Origin: JABDMH01 sp965223025
Lineage (GTDB): Bacteria > Bacteroidota > Bacteroidia > Chitinophagales > Saprospiraceae
Direction: 5' to 3'
Assembly (NCBI GenBank): GCA_965223025.1
Contig: CBDCVP010000023.1
Span: 2,542,001 to 2,606,000, forward strand
Length of the DNA: 64,000 nucleotides
In this document: piece by piece, positions 1 to 8,537 of the stretch
How positions within the stretch are numbered: the first letter of the stretch is position 1
Layout: every line of letters begins with the position of its first letter
The notes under the pieces: model-generated
The model's input: only the letters and a program-made list of their open reading frames with translations
The model's database searches: none
Told to the model about the DNA's origin: nothing
Made by a program: the position numbers and the translations under genes

Positions 1-363
1 CTGCAAAGAGACCTCACAGACAGCACGGTGCTGCGCAATATTGGCGTACCATTGGCACACTCACTGATTGCTTTGAAATCAATCAAAAAAGGGCTGGGGA
101 AACTCACTGTCAATCGAGAGAAAATCGCTGCAGATTTAGAACAAAATTGGGCAGTTGTCGCTGAAGCATACCAAAGTATTTTGCGAAGAGAAGGTATTGC
201 CGCACCCTATGAACTATTAAAGACATTCACAAGAGGAAAGTCTGCGCTGGATCGTCGGGCCATGCACGATTTTATCGATTCCTTGCCCATCAGCGATCAG
301 GTGAAACAAGAAATGAGACTTATCACTCCGGCGAATTATACTGGAGATACTTCTTTCCCTTGA
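1..363 (+). CDS. purB: Adenylosuccinate lyase, C-terminal part (partial at window edge)
   Basis: The reading frame is open from base 1 and ends at 363, so only the last 120 residues of the enzyme are present. It starts in the conserved stretch LQRDLTDSTVLRNIG, which matches the C-terminal helical region of PurB just before the domain-3 helices. PurB converts SAICAR to AICAR and adenylosuccinate to AMP in cytosolic purine synthesis. The catalytic serine loop lies upstream of the window and cannot be checked. purM is nearby (1890-3056) but on the other strand, so the two do not form an operon. Family assignment is confident; any start inside the window is only an internal methionine or valine. 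Confidence 0.9.
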   Translation: MQRDLTDSTVLRNIGVPLAHSLIALKSIKKGLGKLTVNREKIAADLEQNWAVVAEAYQSILRREGIAAPYELLKTFTRGKSALDRRAMHDFIDSLPISDQVKQEMRLITPANYTGDTSFP

Positions 364-836
364 TACTTTGTTTTTAGGTGCTGGTCCAACGTCAAGATTA
401 AAAGCACCGGTATAGTAAATAGACCCAGCACTCGAAACAAGGGACTGACCAGGACCGCAGTGATCAAATTTGCTGCTTGGGTCACCAGCGTCCCTTCTGA
501 GTCACCACCTGTATGGGTTGCTAAATAGACGATAGATCCAATGACCAAAACGATATTAAAGACCATATAAATCCAAGGGATGCCATGGTTGGTATCAAAA
601 GATGCAGCCCAGCGCTTCTGGTGAGCTACTTTATTCATCACTAAATCCTCTATCGGAGCTTCCGAATGCTGCCATGTTAAATGAGCCAACTGCCCGTCCA
701 TTTGTTTGATCTCCTCAAAATAATCCGCCAAACTTTGATCGCCATTGAGGCGGTTTTCAAAGGCAACCTTCTTATCGGGATCGAGTGTGCCATCTAAATA
801 GCTCCATGCCCATCGCTTGTCTTTTTCACTAATCAT
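336..836 (-). CDS. Probable membrane anti-sigma factor
   Basis: A 166-residue protein whose start overlaps the end of the upstream ECF sigma gene by 8 bp, which suggests translational coupling. The N-terminal third is soluble and acidic (WSYLDGTLDPDKK, then an amphipathic helix), like the cytoplasmic sigma-binding part of anti-sigma factors. Two hydrophobic stretches follow at about residues 88-107 and 120-152, consistent with two membrane spans. No zinc-binding HxxxCxxC motif is visible, so it would not be a ZAS-type anti-sigma factor. The role is inferred from topology and pairing with the sigma gene. The 3' end overlaps the purB end convergently by 28 bp. Confidence 0.7.
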   Translation of the reverse strand: MISEKDKRWAWSYLDGTLDPDKKVAFENRLNGDQSLADYFEEIKQMDGQLAHLTWQHSEAPIEDLVMNKVAHQKRWAASFDTNHGIPWIYMVFNIVLVIGSIVYLATHTGGDSEGTLVTQAANLITAVLVSPLFRVLGLFTIPVLLILTLDQHLKTKYQGKEVSPV

Positions 837-1386
837 AATGTCTGATTTTTGAACTTCTCAAGATTTTCCGTAGGTTTTCTCTGGCTCTAAAAAGTTGTAT
901 CTTCACCTTAGATGTGGACCACCCTGTAACGGCTACGATTTCTTGCACGCTTTTTTCCTCCATATAAAACAACGTGACGGTCAAAGATTGTTCCGCATTC
1001 AGTTGATCAAGACCGCGGTGCAACCATTCATTTCGCTGACTTTTTTCCAGGATGGCCTGTTGATTAAGTGAGCTATCTGCCCGTTCTTTCGTCATACTAC
1101 CTTGATCATAATCAGCGAGATGCACCACCTTTCTCTGATGATCAATGGCCGTGCGATAGGCTATCTGATAAAGCCAAGTCTTGATGGATGATTTTCCCTT
1201 GAAGGAACCTAACTTCTTGAAGGCCTTAACGAATGCCTCCTGGGTGGCATCTTCAGCTTTAGGCGCATCCTTCAGCACTTTCAAGCAGATGGTGTAGATC
1301 ATTGGCTGAAATGCCTCAACGATGGGTTTGAATGCTTTGGTATTGCCATTCAGTACCTCCTGAATATGTTGGTGAGCCTTTTCCAC
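829..1386 (-). CDS. ECF-type RNA polymerase sigma factor
   Basis: A 185-residue sigma-70 family protein of ECF size. Region 2 is visible at about residues 20-90, with AEDATQEAFVKAF and the region 2.3/2.4 segment IKTWLYQIAYRTAIDHQRK. Region 4 lies at about 121-175 and carries the helix-turn-helix VQEIVAVTGWSTSKVKIQLF. It would direct RNA polymerase to a small regulon. The next gene downstream overlaps by 8 bp and looks like its membrane anti-sigma factor, so the pair probably responds to an envelope or extracytoplasmic signal. The signal cannot be deduced from sequence. Confidence 0.9.
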   Translation of the reverse strand: MEKAHQHIQEVLNGNTKAFKPIVEAFQPMIYTICLKVLKDAPKAEDATQEAFVKAFKKLGSFKGKSSIKTWLYQIAYRTAIDHQRKVVHLADYDQGSMTKERADSSLNQQAILEKSQRNEWLHRGLDQLNAEQSLTVTLFYMEEKSVQEIVAVTGWSTSKVKIQLFRARENLRKILRSSKIRHYD

Positions 1387-1536
1387 GGTATGGCCTTAGA
1401 CGAAGTCTAGCGCTCTGTGGTTACACCTTCAATTTTTTTCTCCAATAGTGTAACTACTTTCACTTCAACTACGTCAAAGTGTCAAAATAAGTTATTCACA
1501 AGCATTTTTCTCTTAACATATCTAATTCAATCAGCC

Positions 1537-1875
1537 ATGAAAGAAATAATTCCAATTGTAGCCATCCTCAGCGTATTCAGCACCGTTAGCTTTATTGCGT
1601 ACCTTTTTTTAACAAGCCGAAATAAAGAGCGCATGGCCCTAATCGAGTCTGATCGAGATGCATCCATTTTCAGCAAAGAACATGATCTGCGCACCAATCT
1701 TAAATGGGGCTATGTGGCGCTGGCTATTGGAGTCGCCCTGTTTATAGGTCACTTTGTAGAGGAGCTCACTACCATGGATGACGGCGCAGGATATTTTCCA
1801 CTAATTTTCATCTTCGGAGGCATCGCCCTCTTATACTACTACAAAAAAGCCAGCGAATACTCTGGTATTGATTAG
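1537..1875 (+). CDS. Small membrane protein, DUF6249-like
   Basis: A 112-residue protein starting at the ATG at 1537. The frame is open from 1417, but the extra 40 residues are low-complexity Ser/Thr sequence and look like upstream DNA. Three hydrophobic segments are visible, at roughly residues 4-25, 58-73 and 86-102, with a charged linker (NKERMALIESDRD) after the first. This layout resembles small Bacteroidota inner-membrane proteins of the DUF6249 type, a resemblance from memory. It is transcribed away from the sigma/anti-sigma pair with about 150 bp between the starts, so it could belong to that regulon; this is inference. Function unknown. Confidence 0.65.
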   Translation: MKEIIPIVAILSVFSTVSFIAYLFLTSRNKERMALIESDRDASIFSKEHDLRTNLKWGYVALAIGVALFIGHFVEELTTMDDGAGYFPLIFIFGGIALLYYYKKASEYSGID

Positions 1876-1889
1876 TCGAGGGCGGCCAT

Positions 1890-3056
1890 TCAATAGTGAA
1901 ACTTGCCATAGCCCGAGGCTATGGTCACTTGAGCACCCACCGAGTCTTCCACATGTCCGATCACCTGTGCAGCCACATTAAATGATTGAGCTATTTGTAC
2001 AATTTCGTCTGCCAGATGTTCAGGAAGGTAGATCTCCATGCGATGACCCATATTGAACACCTGGTACATTTCTTTCCAAGAAGTCTCTGATGCACGTTGA
2101 ATCAACTCAAAGAGTGGTGGGGTCGTAAAAAGTTGGTTCTTGATCACGTGCTTATTCATTATAAATTTCTTCACCTTAGTCTGCCCCCCACCCGTGCAAT
2201 GTATCACACCATGCACGTCCGCTCGATGAAGGGCAAAGATCTTCTTCAAGATAGGAAGGTAAGTCCGCGTGGGAGATAAAAGGGCTTGCCCGATATTCAG
2301 GTTTTCGATTCCGGAATCTTCAGTCAATGTGTATGGACCGGTAAACACCACCGCCTCATTGGTATTGGGATCAAAGCAATCAGGAAATCGTGGGGCATAT
2401 TGCTTCGACAGTACATCGTGGCGTGCGGCTGTCAAGCCATTGCTCCCTATCCCAGAATTAGGGAGCGACTCATAACTCGACTGGCCATCCGACGCCAGGC
2501 CGACGATGACATCTCCGGCTTGGATGTTATTGACCACTAGCCGGGGTCGCATCAGACGAGCAAAAGTCGTAAAACCAACATCGATCGTACGCACAATGTC
2601 ACCTACATCAGCTGTCTCTCCCCCTGCCAATACTATGTCGATATCATGATCTCGCATCGAATCAATGAAAGCGGTCGTGCCGTCGATCAACTCCTTGATT
2701 ACATCACCTGGGATCAGATTCTTGTTTCGCCCAATCGTCGAAGAAAGGATGATTCGATCCGTGCAGCCAACACAGGCCATGTCATCCACATTCATCACGA
2801 TGGCGTCTTGAGCAATCCCCTGCCAGATCTTCAAATCACCCAATTCATGCCAATACATGTAGGCCAGGCTGGTCTTAGTACCTGCGGTATCAGCATGCAT
2901 CACATTGCAGTATGCTTCATCACCACCGACCAGATCAGGAAGGATCTTACAGAATGCTAGTGGGTAGAGCCCTTTGTCCAGATCTTTGATCGCTGCATGC
3001 ACTTCATCCTTAGTTGCAGAAACCCCTCGCTGTTCGTACTTCGATTTCTCATCCAT
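1890..3056 (-). CDS. purM: Phosphoribosylformylglycinamidine cyclo-ligase (AIR synthetase)
   Basis: A 388-residue protein when started at the ATG at 3056 (MDEKSKYEQRGV). The frame continues 26 codons upstream, but that part does not look like PurM. PurM makes AIR from FGAM using ATP, the fifth step of purine synthesis, in the cytosol. Visible family features are the N-terminal YEQRGV segment, HADTAGTKTSLAY, the DAIVMNVDDMACVG metal/nucleotide loop, LAGGETADVGD and the late GMGHR-like segment, here FNMGHRMEIYLP. The length is at the longer end for PurM and typical of the Bacteroidota form. It ends 15 bp from the convergent DUF6249-like gene. Confidence 0.9.
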   Translation of the reverse strand: MDEKSKYEQRGVSATKDEVHAAIKDLDKGLYPLAFCKILPDLVGGDEAYCNVMHADTAGTKTSLAYMYWHELGDLKIWQGIAQDAIVMNVDDMACVGCTDRIILSSTIGRNKNLIPGDVIKELIDGTTAFIDSMRDHDIDIVLAGGETADVGDIVRTIDVGFTTFARLMRPRLVVNNIQAGDVIVGLASDGQSSYESLPNSGIGSNGLTAARHDVLSKQYAPRFPDCFDPNTNEAVVFTGPYTLTEDSGIENLNIGQALLSPTRTYLPILKKIFALHRADVHGVIHCTGGGQTKVKKFIMNKHVIKNQLFTTPPLFELIQRASETSWKEMYQVFNMGHRMEIYLPEHLADEIVQIAQSFNVAAQVIGHVEDSVGAQVTIASGYGKFHY

Positions 3057-3241
3057 GTGAGTGCAAAAGTAACAAAGAAACGATCCATACACCAATTCTG
3101 CAGGGCTTTGCCGATATGGAGGATTTATCAGCATAAATGAAGTCGGTTACTGTCTTGAGCTGTATCTTCGATGCTCACAAACCGCGTGTGAATGGATCTT
3201 CTTATTTTTAACGTTATTTATATTTAGTCTAATTTAGCTTT

Positions 3242-3904
3242 GTGAACCAGAAGACAAAGGTAGTGGTGGCAGATGCTGAGGTCTTGTGCCGAGTGGGTAT
3301 GTGTGGTCTTTTGGAAAGCCTAGAGGACCTGGTGGTCATAGGCCAGGCTGCCAACACAAAATCCCTTTTAGCATTGGTGCACAAGGAGACAGTTGATCTG
3401 GTCGTGGTCGACTATAATCAGCCTAACTTCTTTGATCCTTCCATCGCGAGAAAGATTAAGAAGGTCTCACCTTCGACCAAGATCCTGGTCATTAGCAGTG
3501 ATAATCGACGTGACCGTATTTATCAGGTACTGGAAGATGGAGTGCACAGTTTTCTCACTAAGCAATGCGACGAAGGTGAAATCCTGGACGCTCTGAGGGC
3601 AACTGCCAAGGGAGAAAAATTCTATTGCCACAAGATTTTGGATATGATTATTGAGCGGTCTTTTCCTTCCAAGGAGGTAGACTGCAGTGCAACCTCTCTT
3701 ACACCGCGCGAAAAAGAGATTCTAACATTAGTGGCGCAGGGAATGGTGGCCAAAGAAATCGCTGCTGATTTGCACATCAGTCCACATACGATCTATACAC
3801 ACCGCAAAAATATTCTGAGAAAACTCAAACTTACCTCACCCACCGAAATGATCGTATATGCCTTAGAGCATGGCCTCATTGACCTCAATTCCCATCCACA
3901 ATGA
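3242..3904 (+). CDS. NarL/FixJ-family response regulator
   Basis: A 220-residue two-domain protein with a GTG start at 3242; the receiver strand KVVVADAE begins six codons later, so a later start would truncate the domain. The receiver domain (about 5-120) has the acidic residues in VADAE, the phospho-acceptor aspartate in LVVVDYNQP and the conserved lysine in FLTKQCDEGE. The C-terminal LuxR-type helix-turn-helix (about 150-212) reads LTPREKEILTLVAQGMVAKEIAADL followed by SPHTIYTHRKNIL. No partner kinase is adjacent, so the stimulus is unknown. It is divergent from purM across a 185 bp gap that probably holds both promoters. Confidence 0.88.
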   Translation: MNQKTKVVVADAEVLCRVGMCGLLESLEDLVVIGQAANTKSLLALVHKETVDLVVVDYNQPNFFDPSIARKIKKVSPSTKILVISSDNRRDRIYQVLEDGVHSFLTKQCDEGEILDALRATAKGEKFYCHKILDMIIERSFPSKEVDCSATSLTPREKEILTLVAQGMVAKEIAADLHISPHTIYTHRKNILRKLKLTSPTEMIVYALEHGLIDLNSHPQ

Positions 3905-3927
3905 TGATTGGGAGAGAATGGCGTGTG

Positions 3928-4971
3928 TCATGTCTTTGGATTGACACTGGCTCTGGCGCTATATGCAGCGAAATACGCAGCACCCATCAAGGCCGTCTTA
4001 TCGTTTAGGATGATCTGCAAGGTCACATCTTTGAGAAGCCTTCCCATTCGTCCTGCTTCCAGAAAATAATGCACAAAATCATCTTGTTCCAATAAGTGCA
4101 AATTCTTTGGAAGAATACCACCACCAATAAAAAGACCGCCAAATGCATTTAGTTTCATGACGACGTTGGCAGCCTCATTGGCTAGGTTGCGCAAGAACAT
4201 CTGCATGGTCTCTTTTGCGATGGGATCGTTGTCGGTAGCTGCCTGACTAATGATGGCAGCCGATGGGGTTTTACCAAGTTTTTCCTGAATTTCCTCGGGC
4301 ATCGGTTGTTGACGAAACTTGTGAAGGAAGGAGTAGATCTCCAAAATGCCTCGACCAGAAACTACCCGTTCCCAACTCACGTGACCATATTTTTTTTGCA
4401 AGTAGCGGAGCAATCCGATATCACTCTCTGTTTCAGGTGCATAATCCGTGTGTCCTCCTTCGCTCGAAAATGGGTGATAAGCTTTCCCATCCCAAAACAT
4501 GCCAGCCTCTCCAAGTCCCGTACCAGGCGAGATGAGCGCTGCATTGCCGCGAAGTGTCGGACTACCTGGATGCAACATCATCAGGTCATCTTCAGCAAGT
4601 GAAGCCAAGCCATAGGCATTGGCCACCAGGTCATTGATGAGATAGACGTGAGATGTTTGGGTCTGCTCAGCGATCTCACTCACCGAAATCTCGTACGGCA
4701 AATTAGTAATGTTCACAGCTCCATGGACAACTGGTCCTGCGACACCCAGTCCCATCACATCCACTGATTTTGTGCGTTTTTGAAAATCCACCAATATCTC
4801 CTCCAGGGACTCATATGTTTGTGAGGAGTAGATCTCTTCCTCCCTAACCGCAAAGCTGGTGCCCTGGACCTCCAACAAAGTCAGGCGTGCATTTGTACCG
4901 CCGATATCACCCGCCAATAGCAACATTCTGGGAAGCGGTGCAACACCGTTGGGAAAGGCAATCGAAATCAT
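3928..4971 (-). CDS. glk: Glucokinase (Glk-type, non-ROK)
   Basis: A 347-residue hexokinase-fold protein that would phosphorylate glucose with ATP to glucose-6-phosphate. The phosphate-binding loop LLAGDIGGTNARLTL lies near the N-terminus, LISPGTGLGEAGMFW is the second signature, and FSSEGGHTDYAPE carries the glutamate and histidine typical of the Glk family. The region upstream of the ATG at 4971 is AT-rich; a second ATG at 4926 starts just before the nucleotide loop and would give 332 residues, closer to E. coli Glk. Either start is possible. It is convergent with the response regulator, 23 bp apart. Confidence 0.85.
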   Translation of the reverse strand: MISIAFPNGVAPLPRMLLLAGDIGGTNARLTLLEVQGTSFAVREEEIYSSQTYESLEEILVDFQKRTKSVDVMGLGVAGPVVHGAVNITNLPYEISVSEIAEQTQTSHVYLINDLVANAYGLASLAEDDLMMLHPGSPTLRGNAALISPGTGLGEAGMFWDGKAYHPFSSEGGHTDYAPETESDIGLLRYLQKKYGHVSWERVVSGRGILEIYSFLHKFRQQPMPEEIQEKLGKTPSAAIISQAATDNDPIAKETMQMFLRNLANEAANVVMKLNAFGGLFIGGGILPKNLHLLEQDDFVHYFLEAGRMGRLLKDVTLQIILNDKTALMGAAYFAAYSARASVNPKT

Positions 4972-5257
4972 AATGCTCTAGATTCAGATAATGTGTTAGG
5001 TTAAGTATCTCTTAAAATTAAGACCCTGCAATATCGTAAAGACTAACCTAAATCATCTCCGATGATGATCAAAATTAGTGCAACATCCCTTGGTTTATTT
5101 GATATTATAGCAGTGACAAGTGACTTGAGAATTGACCATCGCTAGCATTTTCTAAATGCTCTTCGATGGATCTGGCAATATTATTACAGAAACCACAGAC
5201 GTTTGAAGGAAAGTTAGCGTTTAATCATTATTAGTTCATCACCTAAATACCCTTACT

Positions 5258-5716
5258 ATGGTGGAGCAAAAGCAAGATTTTTCAGCAGTCTCTCTGCAGC
5301 ATTCTAATCTGCAGTCTTTCCCCAAGATACCTAGAAGTAGTGATAAGAAGGGCATTGACCAATGGTTACGTTCTGTCGACAAGTGGAGGGCTATCATGTC
5401 ACTTTGGAAGAAAGAGAGTGCACTCTTACAAAAACTAGTCACACTCAGCCTCACAGGACGTCAAGCTGATCCGATGGAGAAGATGCGTGGTCTGAGTAAT
5501 GACATGAGAGAACTCATTTCTGAAGTTCAGCTTTTTGAAAAGGACTTATTGCAGTTTAGAGAGCAAGTCCCTTTGATGCACCGCAATATCTTGTTTTACC
5601 ACAATCGGTATCTAGAAGCCAAGCAAACGATTAAAGCTGTGGCGTCTCGATACGACAGGATGAAAACTGCTCTTTTAGAAGAACTTGCCTCCTCCTTCCC
5701 TATCAGTATATTCTAG
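5258..5716 (+). CDS. Hypothetical helical protein
   Basis: A 152-residue protein not recognised as any named family. It has no signal peptide or membrane segment. From about residue 30 onward it is almost entirely charged and leucine-rich helix (for example MEKMRGLSNDMRELISEVQLFEKDLLQFREQ is strongly heptad-like), so an alpha-helical coiled-coil bundle is likely. The gene ends 39 bp before the cardiolipin synthase gene on the same strand and may be co-transcribed with it. Base composition is similar to the neighbours. The upstream gap of about 285 bp contains no other gene I can see. Confidence 0.6.
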   Translation: MVEQKQDFSAVSLQHSNLQSFPKIPRSSDKKGIDQWLRSVDKWRAIMSLWKKESALLQKLVTLSLTGRQADPMEKMRGLSNDMRELISEVQLFEKDLLQFREQVPLMHRNILFYHNRYLEAKQTIKAVASRYDRMKTALLEELASSFPISIF

Positions 5717-5755
5717 AAAATATGTCGGTCAAGTGAAGCAGCCCCCTTTCAAGGC

Positions 5756-7189
5756 ATGATCGCCTCCATTCTCACACTCCTATACATACTCTTGACTTTA
5801 GGCCTGATCATTACTCTTCTATTGTCAGGTGTCAGACCCACCAAAACACTGTCGTGGATCATGGTCATCATTTTCGTACCCGTCCTGGGTACAATACTCT
5901 ATTTGTCTTTGGGCCGGAATCGAAGGAAGAACAAATTTTTTAGAGTGAAGAGAACACGGGAAGTGCAAGCATACCTTGAATCTGTACATGACTACTATCA
6001 AAGTATGGAGGATGAACCTCCGCCCCAAATTTCCTCCGACAACCTTGATCTGGTACGACTGATCATAAAAAACTCTCATTTTCTACCTACTATTGGCAAT
6101 CGGGTGCAAATTTTGGTAGACGGACCGGACACCTTCAGAGCCATTTTTGATGCCCTTGCACAAGCAAAATCCTTCATTGATATACAGTATTACATTCTTG
6201 AGAATGGCGACCTAGCCGATCGATTTGCTCGCATATGCAGGCAAAAGGTCGCAGAAGGTGTAGAAGTAAGAGTACTCTACGACGGGGTTGGTAGCAGATA
6301 CCTTAGCGCTCAGTATATCACAGATCTAAGAAAAGGAGGTGTTCAGATCCATGGCTTCATGCCCCTTAGAATTTGGGCAACTACCGTCTGGATCAATTAT
6401 CGAAATCACCGCAAGATTGTTGTAGTTGATGGCAAAGTGGCCTTCCTAGGTGGCATCAACGTCACAGACAAATATATCAAGGGTGATTCCCATCTGGGAA
6501 AATGGCACGATCACCATTTACGCCTAGAGGGTCCCGCTGTAGACAGTCTTCACTCGGTGTTTGCCATAGACTGGAATTTCGTCACAGGCTCTGACGAAAT
6601 GTTGAAACCCCGATACTACAACCATTACGCTGTAGACGGCAGTAAGGTGGTGCAGATTGTCTCTAGTGGACCAGATTCAGACTTTGCTTCCATCAAGCAG
6701 CAATACTTTAAAATGATCAATAGTGCGGAATCCTACATCTACATGGCTAATTCTTACCTGATTCCCGGTCAGTCCATTGTAGACGCACTTCAGACAGCTG
6801 CGCTGAGTGGCAATGATGTGAGAATCATGGTACCTGAAAAATCTGATAACGTAGTCGTTAAGTGGAGCATCCGATCCTATTTTGAGATCTTGCTGGAAGC
6901 CGGTGTCAAGATCTATCTCTATCAAGAGGGATTTCTGCACAGTAAGATTATGGTAGCCGATGATCAGGTGTTTTCGTTGGGTACAGCAAATCTTGACAAC
7001 AGGAGTTTCGAACAAAACTTCGAGGTGAATGCCGTAGTCTACGATCGTGAATTGGCCATGGAGTTGAGAGATGGTTTTCTCAACGATTGCAAGAAATGCG
7101 TCCAGTTGGACCTCGACACCTACCGAAAACGACCAGTGACCGATCGACTCAAGGAAGGCCTTGCAAAAGTTTGGAGCCCGATATTGTAG
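5756..7189 (+). CDS. cls: Cardiolipin synthase (phospholipase D family)
   Basis: A 477-residue membrane enzyme that joins two phosphatidylglycerol molecules into cardiolipin, releasing glycerol. Two membrane helices occupy about residues 1-22 and 31-51, followed by a basic segment (GRNRRKNKF). Two phospholipase D HKD motifs are intact: HRKIVVVDGKVAFLGG near residues 217-232 and HSKIMVADDQVFSLGTANLD near residues 395-414. Length and layout match bacterial ClsA-type enzymes. It starts 39 bp after a helical hypothetical gene. Immediately after its stop lies the relic of an unrelated sulfatase gene. Confidence 0.92.
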   Translation: MIASILTLLYILLTLGLIITLLLSGVRPTKTLSWIMVIIFVPVLGTILYLSLGRNRRKNKFFRVKRTREVQAYLESVHDYYQSMEDEPPPQISSDNLDLVRLIIKNSHFLPTIGNRVQILVDGPDTFRAIFDALAQAKSFIDIQYYILENGDLADRFARICRQKVAEGVEVRVLYDGVGSRYLSAQYITDLRKGGVQIHGFMPLRIWATTVWINYRNHRKIVVVDGKVAFLGGINVTDKYIKGDSHLGKWHDHHLRLEGPAVDSLHSVFAIDWNFVTGSDEMLKPRYYNHYAVDGSKVVQIVSSGPDSDFASIKQQYFKMINSAESYIYMANSYLIPGQSIVDALQTAALSGNDVRIMVPEKSDNVVVKWSIRSYFEILLEAGVKIYLYQEGFLHSKIMVADDQVFSLGTANLDNRSFEQNFEVNAVVYDRELAMELRDGFLNDCKKCVQLDLDTYRKRPVTDRLKEGLAKVWSPIL

Positions 7190-7204
7190 TGCAGGACAAA
7201 TCCC

Positions 7205-7609
7205 ATGTTTTCAACCAGAGATGACCGTTACAAGCTGATTCACCCTCTACTATATGATCAGGTTTCGGCTCCGACCTCGGTTGATGATCTATGCCGACGA
7301 GAGAGATATGATGGAACCATTACCAATACCAAGGAAATTTTCAATCCACTTGATCATCCTCCAGTTTTCGAGCTATACGATTTGGTCAACGATCCCTATG
7401 AACTCGATGATCTTTTCCCATGACCCTGCTATGTCTCACCAAATGAATAAGCTCGAATCTAGTTCATAAAATGGCGTCAAGATATTACAGATCCCTTCCC
7501 ACAACAAAACGATCTTCTGGAGACATCCGGAAAGAACCAGAAAGGACCAATCCACCCAGTCCGGAATAAGGGATTAGATCATCGGCCTGTTTATGGATAT
7601 CTCGCGTAA
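7205..7609 (+). pseudogene. Sulfatase C-terminal relic (frameshifted, N-terminus missing)
   Basis: About 130 codons match the last part of a secreted sulfatase. The first frame, from 7205, contains DDRYKLIHPLLYDQV and FELYDLVNDPYELDDL, which are the usual near-C-terminal sulfatase segments. After DDL the homology jumps to another frame and, after a further stop, continues near 7472 as WRQDITDPFPQQNDLL, the typical final helix, ending at 7609. The formylglycine motif and catalytic domain are absent. The relic is therefore a decayed 3' end left beside cardiolipin synthase. Frames and stops were read directly; the family call rests on motif recognition. Confidence 0.75.
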
Positions 7610-7772
7610 TCTTTGAACGATGCTCAACTGATTTGATGTCCAAACAAGGTCGTCCGCAGGAGCTATCCTCGTCTAAATGACTGTGGAATCACCAAGTACA
7701 AATCGAAAAGAGATCTGTATAATCTCAATTAGATTTCAGCTGCGACCTAGAACGAGATGTGGACCATACCCG

Positions 7773-8156
7773 TTAGATAATGTCCACATCTTGGTCAAAT
7801 AGGTGCCTCGCTTGGTGCTCTTCCCGAAAATCCCTGAGCTGCTCCACAATCTCACTCCCTGCAACCAGAGCGGAGGTGCCGCCCATCATAAGGACGACTT
7901 CGATCGACTCGATAATCTCTTGGTCGGATGCTCCACTGTTGATCACCTCTTGTAGCTGTAAAGTTGCTGCAGAACTTGAGCCACTACTTACCGCTAGGCT
8001 CAGTGCAATCAGCTCCTTGGTCTTGGCAGAAAGGGCTCCTTTAGATGACTTGTTGCGTTGAAACTTTTCAAATGCATCAAAGGTATCAGGCATGTGCTTT
8101 TCAAGACCACGAATCATCCTTCGTAGGCGCAAATATTTGTTGACATTCTTTTTCAT
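7773..8156 (-). CDS. Carboxymuconolactone decarboxylase-like protein lacking the catalytic cysteines
   Basis: A 127-residue all-helical protein with the CMD/AhpD layout: a helix ending in LSAKTKELIALSLAVS, then a helix with LQLQEVINSGASDQEIIESIEVVLMMGG. In active AhpD-type proteins the segment after ALA is CxxC followed by a histidine. Here the same place reads SSGSSSAATLQLQ, with serines and no cysteine or matching histidine. Thiol peroxidase chemistry is therefore unlikely. It may bind a ligand or act as a decarboxylase-like or structural variant. It stands alone between the sulfatase relic and a 380 bp gap. Confidence 0.75.
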   Translation of the reverse strand: MKKNVNKYLRLRRMIRGLEKHMPDTFDAFEKFQRNKSSKGALSAKTKELIALSLAVSSGSSSAATLQLQEVINSGASDQEIIESIEVVLMMGGTSALVAGSEIVEQLRDFREEHQARHLFDQDVDII

Positions 8157-8537
8157 GATAGGATGTTTTCGGTGTCAAAACTTCAGATTTATTAAAGTTA
8201 TGTCCTTTGCAGTTGAGATGCCCAAATAAATTGATGACAGTGATCACTCTTTTATACCCAATGATAGGTGATTACCCACTCGTCTAGAAAATCGTCGGGA
8301 TGTGGAAACCGTCTTCAGCTGTGAACAGACATTTGACCTCTGGCCATTGATCTCTCAGTTAGACCAAGCACGGTTGCAGTGTTTTCTTTCGCTGTGATAT
8401 GATGTCGAGCCTATTTTTTGTCAGATCAAATAGTCACGGGGTGGAACGAAAGCCAAGCGTAGTCATTGCCATGTGAGTCTTCTAGCTAATGGCATCAGGA
8501 GTGAAAAAGATCCAAGCACCTGGTATGTAGGAAACGC
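8157..8537. other. Intergenic stretch with no identified gene
   Basis: About 380 bases between the start of the CMD-like gene and the end of the MFS transporter gene. I see no open frame with a recognisable product and no clear hairpin with a T-run. Short coding-like patches exist on the minus strand but are broken by stops and match nothing I can name. The first 100 bases next to 8156 probably carry the CMD-like gene promoter. Confidence 0.5.

Noticed and set aside
1417..1536. N-terminal extension of the DUF6249-like frame
   Set aside because: The added residues are Ser/Thr/Phe low-complexity and precede a clear ATG followed by a membrane segment, so the gene was started at 1537.
3235..3242. 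TAGCTTTG as a promoter for the NarL-type regulator
   Set aside because: The box would place the transcription start inside the receiver domain, after the only plausible start codon.
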